Below are positions 11,431-23,998 of a stretch of DNA of 64,000 nucleotides, piece by piece. The notes under the pieces are model-generated. The model made no database searches and was not told where the DNA came from. It saw only the letters and a list, made by a program, of their open reading frames with translations. Every line of letters begins with the position of its first letter. The stretch's first letter is position 1. Source of the DNA: Pseudomonas sp. GOM6 (lineage in GTDB: Bacteria; Pseudomonadota; Gammaproteobacteria; Pseudomonadales; Pseudomonadaceae); the NCBI RefSeq assembly GCF_029537485.1, contig NZ_JARPUS010000010.1, forward strand, positions 1 to 64,000, in the 5' to 3' direction. The position numbers were made by a program, and so were the translations under genes.

Positions 11431-11644
11431 GTTTTCGATATAAACAACTGCGGCGAGTTAGTACTGCCTAATTAGCGCCCGGCAAAGCCGGAACAGCTGT
11501 CAGCACCGCAGATACATCTGGCTCTTGAGTATTTTCCAGAGAAGTTGTCGTCGAAAATTGTTTACAGCCGCTTCGTTAGTGCCGGCAAGTGAGTGGGGGG
11601 GGGCGAGTGGCGATCCAGTAGCTGCTTAATTGCCCTGGAATGAC

Positions 11645-11672
11645 AAAGCCCCGGCATTGCTGCCGGGGCTTT
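11645..11672 (-). terminator. Intrinsic terminator of aceA
   Basis: A perfect 12-base inverted repeat, AAAGCCCCGGCA / TGCCGGGGCTTT, with a TTGC loop, 40 bases beyond the aceA stop. The run of U after the stem is short (UUU then GUC), but the stem is very stable. It should insulate aceA from the nuo promoter. Confidence 0.8.
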
Positions 11673-11712
11673 GCTTGATTACACCTGCGGCGAGCCGCAG
11701 AGCCTGTTCCTA

Positions 11713-13308
11713 TTAGTGGAACTGGTTCATGGTGTTGTCTTTACCGCTGGCCTTCAGAGCCGCTTCGCCAGCGAAGTACTCTTTGTGGTTGTCGCCGATG
11801 TCGGAGCCAGCCATGTTCTGGTGCTTGACGCAGGCGATACCCTGACGCAGTTCCTGACGCTGAACACCTTTCACGTAGGCCAGCATGCCCTGGTCGGCGA
11901 AGTAGCCTTTGGCCAGGTTGTCGGTCGACAGAGCGGCGGTGTGGTAGGTCGGCAGGGTGATCAGGTGGTGGAAGATGCCGGCGTGGGCAGAACCGTCACG
12001 CTGGAAGGTGCGGATCTTCTCGTCAGCAACCTGAGCCAGTTCGGTCTCGTCGTACTCGACGCTCATCAGCTTGGCGCGGTCGTAGGCGGAAACGTCTTTG
12101 CCTTCGGCTACGAACGCGTCGAATACCTGCTGGCGGAAGTTCAGGGTCCAGTTGAAGGACGGGCTGTTGTTGTACACCAGCTTGGCATTCGGGATGACCT
12201 GGCGGATGCGGTCAACCATGCCCTTGATCTGGCCAACGTGCGGCTTCTCGGTTTCGATCCACAGCAGGTCAGCGCCGTTCTGCAGGCTGGTGATGCAGTC
12301 CAGTACGCAGCGGTCTTCGCCTGTGCCAGCGCGGAACTGGAACAGGTTGGACGGCAGACGCTTGGGACGCAGCAGCTTGCCTTCACGCTTGATCACAACG
12401 TCGCCGTTGCCCAGTGCGTCTTCGGAGACTTCTTCGCAATCCAGGAAGGAGTTGTACAGGTCGCCCAGGTCGCCCGGCTCTTTGGTCACGGCGATCTGCT
12501 TGGTCAGGCCGGCACCCAGGGAGTCGGTACGAGCAACGATCACGCCGTTGTCGATACCCAGTTCCAGGAAGGCGTAGCGAACGGCAGCAATCTTGGCGAG
12601 GAAGTCGGCGTGCGGAACGGTCACTTTGCCGTCCTGGTGGCCACACTGCTTCTCGTCGGATACCTGGTTTTCGATCTGGATGCAGCAAGCACCCGCTTCG
12701 ATCATGCGCTTGGCCAGCAGGTAGGTGGCTTCCGGGTTACCGAAGCCAGCGTCGATGTCGGCGATGATCGGTACGATGTGGGTCTCGTAGTTGTCGATCT
12801 GCGACTGGATTTCAGCTGCCTTGGCGCTGTCGCCGGCTTCGCGAGCGGCGTCCAGGGCGGTGAACAGCAGGTCCAGTTCACGGCTGTCGGCCTGACGCAG
12901 GAAGGTGTACAGCTCTTCGATCAGGTCGGAGACGGCTGTCTTCTCGTGCATCGACTGGTCCGGCAGCGGGCCGAAGTCGGAGCGCAGGGCGGCAACCATC
13001 CAGCCGGACAGGTAGAGGTAGCGCTTGTTGGTGGTCTTCAGGTGCTTCTTGATCGAGATCAGCTTCTGCTGACCGATGAAGCCGTGCCAGCAGCCCAGGG
13101 ACTGGGTGTAGACGGACGAGTCGGCGTCGTACTCGGCCATGTCCTTGCGCATGATGTCAGCGGTGTACTGAGCGATTTCCAGACCGGTCTTGAAGCGGTT
13201 CTGGGCGCGCATACGAGCGACGGACTCGGGGTTGATCGCGCTCCAGCTGCTGCCGTACTGCTCTTTCAGGGCGGCTACAGCCTTGATGTCGTTTTGATAT
13301 GCGGACAT
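11713..13308 (-). CDS. aceA: Isocitrate lyase (long, 531-residue type)
   Basis: Cleaves isocitrate to glyoxylate and succinate, the first step of the glyoxylate shunt used for growth on acetate and fatty acids. The start MSAYQNDIKA at 13308 has GAAGGA eight bases upstream and gives 531 residues, the length of the pseudomonad enzyme (about 100 longer than the E. coli type). The catalytic cysteine is C222 within KQCGHQDGK; the metal/substrate loop IADIDAGFGNPEATY precedes it. Monocistronic, with its own terminator and a long upstream region containing palindromes. It competes for substrate with idh and icd, about 8 and 11 kb away in this window. Confidence 0.97.
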   Translation of the reverse strand: MSAYQNDIKAVAALKEQYGSSWSAINPESVARMRAQNRFKTGLEIAQYTADIMRKDMAEYDADSSVYTQSLGCWHGFIGQQKLISIKKHLKTTNKRYLYLSGWMVAALRSDFGPLPDQSMHEKTAVSDLIEELYTFLRQADSRELDLLFTALDAAREAGDSAKAAEIQSQIDNYETHIVPIIADIDAGFGNPEATYLLAKRMIEAGACCIQIENQVSDEKQCGHQDGKVTVPHADFLAKIAAVRYAFLELGIDNGVIVARTDSLGAGLTKQIAVTKEPGDLGDLYNSFLDCEEVSEDALGNGDVVIKREGKLLRPKRLPSNLFQFRAGTGEDRCVLDCITSLQNGADLLWIETEKPHVGQIKGMVDRIRQVIPNAKLVYNNSPSFNWTLNFRQQVFDAFVAEGKDVSAYDRAKLMSVEYDETELAQVADEKIRTFQRDGSAHAGIFHHLITLPTYHTAALSTDNLAKGYFADQGMLAYVKGVQRQELRQGIACVKHQNMAGSDIGDNHKEYFAGEAALKASGKDNTMNQFH

Positions 13309-13361
13309 GGTCAATCCTTCAAAGTATGAGTGTGGTACCGACTTCCCACCCAGAACCACCG

Positions 13362-13377
13362 TGCAAGAACTCTTGCA
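13362..13377. repeat. 16-bp palindrome in the aceA leader
   Basis: TGCAAGA-AC-TCTTGCA, two perfect seven-base arms, 54 bases upstream of the aceA start codon. It may be an operator or form a hairpin in the leader RNA. No matching regulator is recognised. Confidence 0.55.
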
Positions 13378-13689
13378 GTGTTGCGGGCGACACACGGCGA
13401 AACTTCGAGATATTGACGGGACGAGAGTGCAGCGGAGGAGGGGAGACAGCCGCTCGTAGATCAGTTGGTGCGGTGCTTGTCGGCTCGTGGATGCCGGTAG
13501 GCGCTGCAGGTGCTGGTCTGCGGTTTGGCTGATAACGCTTGGCTTCCCCGTCCCTCAGGACAACTTTCGTTCCAGTCGCAACCTCGTTGAAACGCCTTGT
13601 GGGCTGTTAGAACACGGACCGGTCCGAATGGTGTTACGGACGCAGTCTGGAGGCTCTTTTCAGAGCCCCTGGCTAGCGGGAGCGGGGCC

Positions 13690-13719
13690 ATGATGCGCTT
13701 TCAAACGGGCGTTCGTCAA
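13690..13719 (-). promoter_or_regulatory. Candidate sigma-70 promoter of aceA
   Basis: On the minus strand TTGACG (13714-13719) and CATCAT (13690-13695) with an 18-base spacer. If used, it gives a leader of about 370 bases before aceA. No coding sequence is supported in 13309-13689. Confidence 0.4.
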
Positions 13720-13725
13720 ACGTTT

Positions 13726-13751
13726 TGTAGTGTCTTTTCGTCGCAACTACA
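13726..13751. promoter_or_regulatory. ACTACA/TGTAGT inverted repeat upstream of aceA
   Basis: TGTAGT (13726-13731) and ACTACA (13746-13751) are exact inverted repeats separated by 14 bases and lie just upstream of the candidate aceA -35 box. TGTAGT/ACTACA half-sites are, from memory, those bound by RccR, the KDPG-sensing regulator of aceA, glcB and pckA in Pseudomonas. The repeat is seen directly; the regulator assignment is inferred. Confidence 0.6.
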
Positions 13752-13771
13752 TAATTTGGGTGCGCGCATTG

Positions 13772-14581
13772 TCAGTCCACGGCCTCCACCTTGATGCGCA
13801 TGCTCATGTCATTGCTGCCCTGGGTGGAGTAACGGCGCAGTACATCGCTGTCGTTGCCTTGGCTCTGCTGGCTGACGCCGCCCAGGTTGATCCACTCGCC
13901 CAGGCGACCACTCACTCGGGTATCGGTACTTTGCGTGTCGATCACGCCCGGCTGGTAGCGGTTAACCCGATCATTGTTGCTGTTGATGCTGATGTGAACG
14001 ATGTCGCCGCTCAGGTTGGCGGTGACGTAGAAGCCCTGGTTGACGTTGCGGTACTGAGTGTTCTGGTAGACCTGGCCGTAAGGGCCGACACTGGTGCTGG
14101 TCAGTGGCACGCTCTGACCGACCTGGATCAGTGCCGGATAACCTTCGGTGGCCTGGATCTGCTGGGTGCCGCCGCTGCGGCTGTTTGTGGAACGGCGAAT
14201 GATGCGAGCCTGGTCGCGGCCCTGTACCTCACCTCGGCCGACGATGACTTCGGCATCGCTTGCACTGATGCTGCCGTCCACGCGGTAGCCGCTACCACTG
14301 TCCAGGGTCTGCTCGCTGGTGTCGACACTGATCAGCAGGCGACGTGGGGCCTGGTCCAGTTGGCCGAGTAGGTCGCGGATCTCGGCGATCTTGCCGGGCG
14401 AGGCATTCACCATCAGCTGGTTGCCGTAGGCACTGGCTTTACCCTGGCCGTCCAGGGCTGCTTGCACCAGCGGCAGCACTTCGTCGGCCATGCGGTAGTT
14501 GAGCTGAATCAGCTCGGTGGCGGCGGGTAGGGGCAGGCTGAAGGCGAGCAAGTAAGCGAGCAGGCAGGCGCGCAGTTTCAT
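13772..14581 (-). CDS. Exported protein with a secretin N-terminal (NolW-like) domain
   Basis: 269 residues with a clear Sec signal peptide (hydrophobic residues 4-20, ending around PAAT). Residues about 22-90 resemble the short N-domain of secretins: ELIQLNYRMADEVLPLVQ, then a QLMVNASPGKIAEIRDLLGQLD strand-helix (in part). The C-terminal half is rich in Ser, Gln, Asn and Gly with beta-like segments, but there is no secretin pore domain, so it cannot itself be a channel. Its start overlaps the stop of the DUF7931 gene by four bases, which implies co-translation. Function unknown; a periplasmic scaffold or piloting role is possible but unproven. Confidence 0.75.
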   Translation of the reverse strand: MKLRACLLAYLLAFSLPLPAATELIQLNYRMADEVLPLVQAALDGQGKASAYGNQLMVNASPGKIAEIRDLLGQLDQAPRRLLISVDTSEQTLDSGSGYRVDGSISASDAEVIVGRGEVQGRDQARIIRRSTNSRSGGTQQIQATEGYPALIQVGQSVPLTSTSVGPYGQVYQNTQYRNVNQGFYVTANLSGDIVHISINSNNDRVNRYQPGVIDTQSTDTRVSGRLGEWINLGGVSQQSQGNDSDVLRRYSTQGSNDMSMRIKVEAVD

Positions 14582-15210
14582 AGCAGGAAGCTCCGCAGGT
14601 CTGGATCGGAAAGACTGGCATCCCAGGCTTGGTCGAACTGCGCTTGGCGTTGGCGCACGCGGCCGGGATCGTTATACAGGGCGTAGCCTGCGTAGTGCTC
14701 GGGCGCCTCGCGCAGCAACAGGCCACGATCATCTGCCAACAGATAGGCGCTTTCGTCGCCGGGGTGGTCCGGGTTGATCTTGCGGATCTGCAGGTTGCTG
14801 GTAATGCGCTGAGCCAGATTGAGTAGACGATGCCCCAGCTTTACGGGCTTGGCGACGTCTCTGAGCAGGATGCGCAGACGGTTCTTCGGGCTGGCCAGGA
14901 GAAACTGAGTGCAGGCTTCTTGCACGCTGCTATGGCTATACAGCCAGGCCTCAAGGTCCGGACTATGGATGCACAGGTTGAAGCGGGCTTGCTGCAGCAA
15001 GGCCAGTGCGTGGGCCTGAACTTGTTCCGGGCGACTAAAACGCTCCAGATTGGCATGGGTGCCAAGCAGGAAGGGTGCAGGTTCACGGGGCTCGTTGGCG
15101 ATGCCTGGCTGGTTCTGCGGGTTGTGCACAGCAAAACGCCCCGGCGACTGGAACTCGATGGCCGGTAATTCCGGTTCGTTCTCGTCGGGCGGGGCGTTCG
15201 TTTCGCTCAT
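14578..15210 (-). CDS. DUF7931 (PLD-like) cytoplasmic protein of unknown function
   Basis: 210 residues, no signal peptide or membrane helix. From about residue 55 it shows the pattern of DUF7931: ALALLQQARFNLCIHSPDLE, then NRLRILLRD, HRLLNLAQRI, and a C-terminal DDRGLLLREAPEHYAGY stretch, reminiscent of phospholipase-D-like folds but without an HKD motif. Homologues are sometimes labelled as histone acetyltransferase HPA2 because of the GNAT gene next door; the sequence itself does not support an acetyltransferase. It lies between the GNAT gene (nine-base gap) and the secretin-domain gene (four-base overlap). Confidence 0.7.
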   Translation of the reverse strand: MSETNAPPDENEPELPAIEFQSPGRFAVHNPQNQPGIANEPREPAPFLLGTHANLERFSRPEQVQAHALALLQQARFNLCIHSPDLEAWLYSHSSVQEACTQFLLASPKNRLRILLRDVAKPVKLGHRLLNLAQRITSNLQIRKINPDHPGDESAYLLADDRGLLLREAPEHYAGYALYNDPGRVRQRQAQFDQAWDASLSDPDLRSFLL

Positions 15211-15219
15211 GCTGCTTTC

Positions 15220-15645
15220 CTAGTGGCTATGGCGCACCATCATCACATGGGGGATGCCGGCTTCGAGGTACTCGTCGCCCTCGATGTGAAAGCCCAGGCG
15301 TTCGTAGAAGGCGGCAGCGTGTACTTGTGCGCTGAGCTTCTGTACATGCTGGCCGCGTGCTTCGGCGAACTCAATGGCGGCCTGCATCAGGGCATCGCCG
15401 ACCTTGAGGCCACGCCAGTCCTTGAGTACAGAAACCCGGCCGATTTGCCCGTCAGCCAACAGGCGCGCGGTACCGATCGGGTAATCGCCCTCACAGGCGA
15501 GGAAGTGGACGGCCTCGCTGTCTTCGTCATCCCATTCGAGCTCTGCCGGAACGGCTTGTTCCGCGATGAAGACTGCTTCGCGGATGCGTCGCAGGTCGGC
15601 GTTGTCCTTCTGCCAGTGGGCCAGGCGGACATGAATCTCACTCAT
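15220..15645 (-). CDS. GNAT-family N-acetyltransferase
   Basis: 141 residues from the ATG at 15645, which overlaps the roxA stop by eight bases. The GNAT fold is visible: IREAVFIAEQAVPAELEWDD at the substrate side, GRVSVLKDWRGLKVGDALM as the acetyl-CoA motif A (R/Q-x-x-G-x-G/A variant), and AAFYERLGFHIEGDEYLEAG as motif B. The same fold is found in E. coli ElaA-like proteins. The substrate is not known. A longer frame to 15681 starts inside roxA and is not preferred. Confidence 0.85.
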   Translation of the reverse strand: MSEIHVRLAHWQKDNADLRRIREAVFIAEQAVPAELEWDDEDSEAVHFLACEGDYPIGTARLLADGQIGRVSVLKDWRGLKVGDALMQAAIEFAEARGQHVQKLSAQVHAAAFYERLGFHIEGDEYLEAGIPHVMMVRHSH

Positions 15646-16804
15646 CAGCAAACTCCAAACTTCCTTGCTGGACCAGTTCACGCACCAGTGTACGCCCGTC
15701 TTCGTCGGCCAACCAAGGCGCCAGGTTTTCGCCGTGCAGGGCCTCGGCGGCGCAGATCAGGCGCAGCAGTTCCTTGAGGTGCGCGGGCAGCAGGCGGCTC
15801 TGGCCGCTGGCGAACAGCACCAGACCGACGTCCACTTCGCTCCAGGCCAGACGGGCGCTGGGGTTGCGCACCAGTACGGCGCCGTCTTGCAGGGCGCCGA
15901 GGAAGTCTTCTTCCTCGATCTCGGGGCCGTTGACCAGTTCCGGGTAGCGCGGTTCGGTCATGAACTGGCCGAACCAGGTCAGCAGCAGGCGCTCGTCGCT
16001 CATGTGCTCGGTCAGCAGTGCCTTGAGGCGGTCGAGGGCGTCTTGCTGGATCTGATGCGGGTCGCTGCTCGGCGCCATGCCGGCGTCGCTGTAGCGCTCC
16101 TCGTCCGGTAGGAACTGGGCAAGGAAGTCGGTGAAGTGGGTCAGTACCTCGGCGGCGCTGGGGGCGCGGAAGCCCACCGAGTAGGTCATGCAGTCGTCTT
16201 CGGCGATGCCGTAGTGGGCCAGGCGCGGCGGCAGGTAAAGCATGTCGCCCGGTTCCAGCACCCATTCGTCGGTCTGCTCGAAGTCGGCCAGGATGCGCAG
16301 GTCGGCGTGCTGCAGCAGTTTGCTGTCGGCATCGCACATCTGGCCGATCTTCCAGCGGCGCTGGCCTTCGGCCTGCAGGAGGAACACGTCGTAGTTGTCG
16401 AAATGCGGGCCGACACTGCCGCCCGGCGCGGCGAAGCTGATCATCAGATCATCGATGCGCCAGCTGGGCAGGAAGCCGAAATCCTTGAGCACGTCGGCCA
16501 CTTCAGGCACGAATTGGTCAACGGCCTGCACCAGCAGGGTCCAGTCCCGCTCCGGCAGCTGGCTAAAGGTGTCCTCGGCGAAGGGGCCGCGGCGCAGCTC
16601 CCAGGGATGGGCGCCGTGCTCCAGTACCAGACGCGATTCGACTTCCTCTTCCAGGGCCAGACCGGCCAGTTCGTCGGCGGTAATCGGGCTTTCGAAGCCG
16701 GGGATGGCCTGGCGTACCAGCAGGGGCTTCTGTTGCCAGTAGTCGCGCAGGAACTCGCGAGGGGTGAGGCCGCCCAGCAGCTGCAGAGGAGTATCAGGAT
16801 TCAT
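15638..16804 (-). CDS. roxA: Ribosomal protein uL16 arginine hydroxylase (JmjC/cupin oxygenase)
   Basis: 388-residue 2-oxoglutarate/Fe(II) oxygenase of the RoxA/YcfD family, which hydroxylates an arginine of ribosomal protein L16. The N-terminal part has the family's opening LTPREFLRDYWQQKPLLVRQA. The iron-binding triad reads as HFDNYD (His and Asp) and the later His in PPRLAHYGI; GPHFDNYDVFLLQAEGQRRW is in part the cupin core. It lies 78 bases after purB, beyond a strong terminator, and leads a short operon with the GNAT, DUF7931 and secretin-domain genes. Confidence 0.92.
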   Translation of the reverse strand: MNPDTPLQLLGGLTPREFLRDYWQQKPLLVRQAIPGFESPITADELAGLALEEEVESRLVLEHGAHPWELRRGPFAEDTFSQLPERDWTLLVQAVDQFVPEVADVLKDFGFLPSWRIDDLMISFAAPGGSVGPHFDNYDVFLLQAEGQRRWKIGQMCDADSKLLQHADLRILADFEQTDEWVLEPGDMLYLPPRLAHYGIAEDDCMTYSVGFRAPSAAEVLTHFTDFLAQFLPDEERYSDAGMAPSSDPHQIQQDALDRLKALLTEHMSDERLLLTWFGQFMTEPRYPELVNGPEIEEEDFLGALQDGAVLVRNPSARLAWSEVDVGLVLFASGQSRLLPAHLKELLRLICAAEALHGENLAPWLADEDGRTLVRELVQQGSLEFADE

Positions 16805-16832
16805 GGCTAAGCCCTTGAAAGAGATGAAATGG

Positions 16833-16865
16833 CTAAAACAAAAACGCCCGGCTCAGCCGGGCGTT
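16833..16865 (-). terminator. Intrinsic terminator of purB
   Basis: AACGCCCGGC / GCCGGGCGTT with a three-base loop (16843-16865), followed in the purB transcript by UUUUUGUUUU. Only 28 bases then remain before the roxA start, so roxA is either read through or has a promoter within this structure. Confidence 0.92.
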
Positions 16866-16882
16866 GGAGAGGCTGGTGGCGC

Positions 16883-18295
<1,413 letters not shown>

Positions 18296-18329
18296 TCATA
18301 CACGATGTCGCTGAGGGTGGCCCGTCCGC

Positions 18330-19196
18330 TTAGCGCGAAGGTGTGCGAGTGATCGAGAGCAGGCTGGCGGCAAAGATCAGGGCGGCGCCCGTCAGGGACA
18401 GGAGGTCTGGTGTCTCACCCCAGCGTAGCCAAGCGATTACACCGCCAAAGACGATAGCGAGGTACGCAAAAGGGCCGATCAGCCCTGGCGGGGCCAGGCC
18501 ATAGGCCTTGGACATGACGATCTGGCTCACGGTGGCGAGCAGGCCGATGGCCAGCAGCAGGCCTAGTTGGTGCTGACTCAGCGGTTGCCAGGCCCAGGTC
18601 AGTGGCACGGCGGAGATCAGAGCGCTGAAGAGCGAGAAGTAGAAGACGATGCGAAAAGCCGGCTCGCTGTCGCTCATCTCACGGATGGAGACGAATGCCA
18701 GTGCGGCCAGGATGCTGGCGGCGAGACCAATGAGGGCCTGAGTGTCGAGTAGCGCCTCGCTGGGCTTGGCCACCATTAGCACGCCCGCCAGACCAATAAC
18801 GGTGGTCATCAGCATGCGCTTGGTCAGTGGTTCCTTGAGCAGCCACCAGGCCAGCACCGGGGTGAATACGGGGGCTGAATAGGTGAAGAGCATGGCGTCG
18901 GCCAGTGGCAGGTGGGCGAGGGCGTAGAAGAAGCAGTACATCGCCGCCAGGCCATAGGTGGTACGCCACAGGTGCGATTTGATGCGCCTGGTCTTCAGTG
19001 GGCCGGTGCCCTTGAGCAGCACCAGTGGCAGGAAGAACAGCACGCCGACCAGGTTGCGGAAGAACACCACCGATTCGTTATTAACCCCGCTGGAGACCTC
19101 GCGGATTCCCACGCCCATCAGCGAGAACAGCAGGGCAGAGAGCGCCAGCAACAGGGCGCCCTGCATGGGCTTCATGCTGCGGCTGGGCAAGCTCAT
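18330..19196 (-). CDS. EamA/DMT-family transporter
   Basis: 288 residues with ten predicted membrane helices arranged as two EamA repeats (about residues 10-140 and 150-285). Motifs ALLFSLMGVGIREVS, LADAMLFTYSAPVFTPVLAW and the second-repeat APPGLIGPFAYLAIVF are typical of the drug/metabolite exporter superfamily. Substrate cannot be told from sequence. It starts one base after the hflD stop, so it belongs to the mnmA-hflD unit. In-frame methionines at residues 8 and 11 are alternative starts. Confidence 0.88.
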   Translation of the reverse strand: MSLPSRSMKPMQGALLLALSALLFSLMGVGIREVSSGVNNESVVFFRNLVGVLFFLPLVLLKGTGPLKTRRIKSHLWRTTYGLAAMYCFFYALAHLPLADAMLFTYSAPVFTPVLAWWLLKEPLTKRMLMTTVIGLAGVLMVAKPSEALLDTQALIGLAASILAALAFVSIREMSDSEPAFRIVFYFSLFSALISAVPLTWAWQPLSQHQLGLLLAIGLLATVSQIVMSKAYGLAPPGLIGPFAYLAIVFGGVIAWLRWGETPDLLSLTGAALIFAASLLSITRTPSR

Positions 19197-19197
19197 A

Positions 19198-19818
19198 TCA
19201 GCCCCGTAGCAGCGGGTAGAGTTCCTTGAGCAGCTTGCTGCGACTGAACACCAGTTGCCAGCGATGGCCGCCGAGCTGACGCCACAGGCGGGCCGAGCGA
19301 ATGCCGGTCAGCAGCAGGGCACGCACCTTGGCGGCTACGGCGGGCTGCTGGAGAAAGCGCATGTCGCCCTGCACCTGGATACGCTGGCGGAACGTACTGA
19401 TGGTGTCCTGATAAAGGCCGCCGCAGGCCGCTACCACGTTGTCGTGGGTGATGCCGAAATGCTCAACCTGGTTATGGATCTGGTCCAGGCGAGTGGCGAT
19501 TACCTGCAGCAGGTCGTCGCGCTTGGCCAGTTGACGCTCCAGACCAAGCAGCGCCAGGGCATAACGCAGCGGCTCGCGCTGCAGGCTGGCCGGGCTGCGC
19601 TCCAGCGCACCGACCAGGGCCTTGTAACCCTCGCGCAGGTTGAGATCGTCGCCGCCGTAGACGTCCAGCGTACTTTTCGGGTCGCGCACGAGCAGGCTGC
19701 CGAGCAGGCAGCCGACTTGGGCTTCTGGCGCCTGCCCGGTGCGGGCCAGTTTGTCCACCAGGGTGGCCGCCTCGAAGACGGCGGAAAGAGCGATCAACTG
19801 TTCCTGGGTCGGGTTCAT
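19198..19818 (-). CDS. hflD: High-frequency lysogenization protein HflD homologue
   Basis: 206-residue, mostly helical protein of the HflD/YcfC family, which in E. coli is membrane-associated and modulates lambda CII. The start at [18 protein letters not shown] is set by a four-base overlap with the mnmA stop. Conserved blocks [23 protein letters not shown] and the C-terminal [18 protein letters not shown] are clear. Its position between mnmA and purB is the usual one. Its normal cellular role is not known. Confidence 0.93.
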   Translation of the reverse strand: MNPTQEQLIALSAVFEAATLVDKLARTGQAPEAQVGCLLGSLLVRDPKSTLDVYGGDDLNLREGYKALVGALERSPASLQREPLRYALALLGLERQLAKRDDLLQVIATRLDQIHNQVEHFGITHDNVVAACGGLYQDTISTFRQRIQVQGDMRFLQQPAVAAKVRALLLTGIRSARLWRQLGGHRWQLVFSRSKLLKELYPLLRG

Positions 19819-20933
19819 GCCTGCGGAGCTCCCTCGGCGCACGGTTCGGCAACTTCGATCACACCGCCTCCCAGGCAGATTTCACCGTCGTAGAACACCA
19901 CGGACTGGCCGGGCGTGACGGCGCGTTGCGGCTCGTCGAACGTCGCGCGGTAGCCGTGCTCGGTCTTCTCCAGGGTGCAGGCCTGGTCGGCCTGGCGATA
20001 GCGTACCTTGGCCGTAAGGCGGCGCGGGCTGGATAGGTCGACAGGATTGACCCAGTAGATGTCCGAGGCCAGCAGGGCGCGGGAGAACAACCAGGGATGA
20101 TCATTGCCCTGGCCGACGATCAGTACATTGCGCTTCAGGTCCTTGTGCAGCACATACCAGGGCTCGTCGCCGGCGTTTTTCATGCCGCCGATACCCAGGC
20201 CCTGGCGCTGGCCGATGGTGTGGTACATCAGACCGACATGACGGCCGATCACCTGGCCTTCGGTGGTCTCGATGTCGCCCGGCTGGGCCGGCAGGTACTG
20301 CTTGAGGAAATCGCTGAAGCGGCGCTCGCCGATGAAGCAGATGCCGGTCGAGTCCTTCTTCTTGGCGGTGGCCAGCTCGTATTTCTCGGCAATGGCGCGC
20401 ACCTGCGGCTTTTCCAGCTCTCCAACCGGGAACAGGGTGCGGCCGATCTGCTCGCCGCCGACGGCATGCAGGAAATAGCTCTGGTCCTTGTTCGGGTCGA
20501 GACCCTTGAGCAGCTCACTACGGCTGTCGACATCGCGGCGGCGCACATAGTGACCGGTGGCGATCAGGTCGGCGCCCAGGGAGATGGCGTAGTCGAGGAA
20601 GGCTTTGAACTTGATTTCGCGGTTGCATAGGATGTCCGGGTTCGGCGTACGTCCAGCCTTGTACTCGGCGAGGAAATGCTCGAACACGTTGTCCCAGTAT
20701 TCTGCGGCGAAGTTGGCGGTGTGCAGCTTGATGCCGATACGGTCGCACACGGCCTGGGCGTCGGCCAGGTCGTCCATGGCGGTGCAGTATTCGGTGCCGT
20801 CATCCTCTTCCCAGTTCTTCATGAACAGGCCTTCCACCTGGTAGCCCTGTTCGAGCAGGAGAAGGGCGGAGACGGAGGAGTCGACACCGCCGGACATGCC
20901 GACGATCACTCGGGTATTGGCTGGTTCGCGCAT
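19815..20933 (-). CDS. mnmA: tRNA-specific 2-thiouridylase
   Basis: Adds sulfur to U34 of Glu, Gln and Lys tRNAs using persulfide from the Tus relay. 372 residues from the ATG at 20933; upstream frame to 21014 is rejected because family members begin at the PP-loop. The PP-loop [10 protein letters not shown] is at the N-terminus, the two catalytic cysteines in [12 protein letters not shown] and [12 protein letters not shown]. The stop overlaps hflD by four bases. Confidence 0.97.
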   Translation of the reverse strand: MREPANTRVIVGMSGGVDSSVSALLLLEQGYQVEGLFMKNWEEDDGTEYCTAMDDLADAQAVCDRIGIKLHTANFAAEYWDNVFEHFLAEYKAGRTPNPDILCNREIKFKAFLDYAISLGADLIATGHYVRRRDVDSRSELLKGLDPNKDQSYFLHAVGGEQIGRTLFPVGELEKPQVRAIAEKYELATAKKKDSTGICFIGERRFSDFLKQYLPAQPGDIETTEGQVIGRHVGLMYHTIGQRQGLGIGGMKNAGDEPWYVLHKDLKRNVLIVGQGNDHPWLFSRALLASDIYWVNPVDLSSPRRLTAKVRYRQADQACTLEKTEHGYRATFDEPQRAVTPGQSVVFYDGEICLGGGVIEVAEPCAEGAPQA

Positions 20934-21013
20934 GGGAATGGTGATGGCTGACTGCGGAAAGCTGGCGATTCTATCAGGAGCGGATGCCGTGCGGCGAATC
21001 AGGCTGAGCCGCA

Positions 21014-21460
21014 CTAGGCCGGATCGCGGATGAGGCTGAGGCTATGGCGCTCGCCTGCCAGGTAGTCGTCGATGCAGCGCAAAACCAGCTCGCTACGCCA
21101 GCGCTCGGGTTGGGCGGCCAGCTCTTCGCGGGTCAGCCATTGCGGGCCGATGATGCCTTCATCCAGGGGGGATTCCGGCAGGTGGCGCAGTGGTTTGGCG
21201 GCGAAGCACACGCGCTGGTAGGTCACACCGTTGCTCGGCGCGGTGTAGAGGTAAATGCCGGTGACGGCGGTCAGCTCCACTTCCCAGCCGGTTTCTTCGA
21301 GGGTTTCGCGAAGCGCAGCCTGCAGCAGGCTCTCGTCGGCTTCCAGGTGACCGGCGGGCTGATTGAAGACGGCTCTGCCCTCGCTCAGTTCTTCGACCAG
21401 CAGGAAGCGGCCGTGATCTTCGACGACGGTTGCGACGGTGATGTGTGGGTTCCAACTCAT
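21014..21460 (-). CDS. nudJ: Nudix hydrolase, NudJ-type phosphatase
   Basis: 148-residue Nudix protein; in E. coli NudJ hydrolyses nucleoside di- and triphosphates and HMP pyrophosphate. The Nudix box is complete: G-x5-E-x7-REUxEExGU read as GHLEADE ... RETLEETGW at about residues 37-59. Its place just upstream of mnmA matches the E. coli order. The gap to mnmA is 80 bases. It begins after the idh terminator, so it has its own promoter or relies on read-through. Confidence 0.93.
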   Translation of the reverse strand: MSWNPHITVATVVEDHGRFLLVEELSEGRAVFNQPAGHLEADESLLQAALRETLEETGWEVELTAVTGIYLYTAPSNGVTYQRVCFAAKPLRHLPESPLDEGIIGPQWLTREELAAQPERWRSELVLRCIDDYLAGERHSLSLIRDPA

Positions 21461-21501
21461 GTAGGGCTCCTTCGTTATATGGCGCCATGCTGTAGAAACG
21501 A

Positions 21502-21526
21502 AAACCCCGGCGCAAGGCCGGGGTTT
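21502..21526 (-). terminator. Intrinsic terminator of idh
   Basis: AAACCCCGGC / GCCGGGGTTT with a five-base loop, 18 bases after the idh stop and followed in that transcript by UUUUCGUUUC. Confidence 0.9.
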
Positions 21527-21543
21527 CGTCGAAACAGCTGAGC

Positions 21544-23769
<2,226 letters not shown>

Positions 23770-23940
23770 CTACTATGACTCTCTTCTTTGCTGGGCGCGC
23801 ACAGAGTCTCGATACGCCTTGGTGAGCGCTTTCGTCCGGCTCGGCGAGCCAGCATCGAGATTTGCCGCGGGGATATTGGGGCGCCAGTAGAGCGATGTGC
23901 CTCCAGACCAGGGTGATGGCCAGGAGGCAGCGAGGGGAGA

Positions 23941-23998
23941 GTCTGGTCCCAGACTGCTCGGACCTCGATGACTGTTAGGTCATCCGAGAAGTATACCA
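23941..23998 (-). promoter_or_regulatory. Candidate extended -10 promoter and structured leader start of idh
   Basis: On the minus strand TGG-TATACT (23990-23998) is a good extended -10 element; no matching -35 is visible. The roughly 220-base leader that would follow contains two inverted repeats: CTCGATGAC with GTCATCCGAG (about 23963-23987) and the exact GTCTGG-TC-CCAGAC (23941-23954). No terminator U-tract or known riboswitch was recognised. Confidence 0.45.

Noticed and set aside
13461..13691. 76-residue frame in the aceA leader (minus strand)
   Set aside because: No ribosome site, no conserved pattern, and it runs over the proposed -10 region; treated as non-coding leader.
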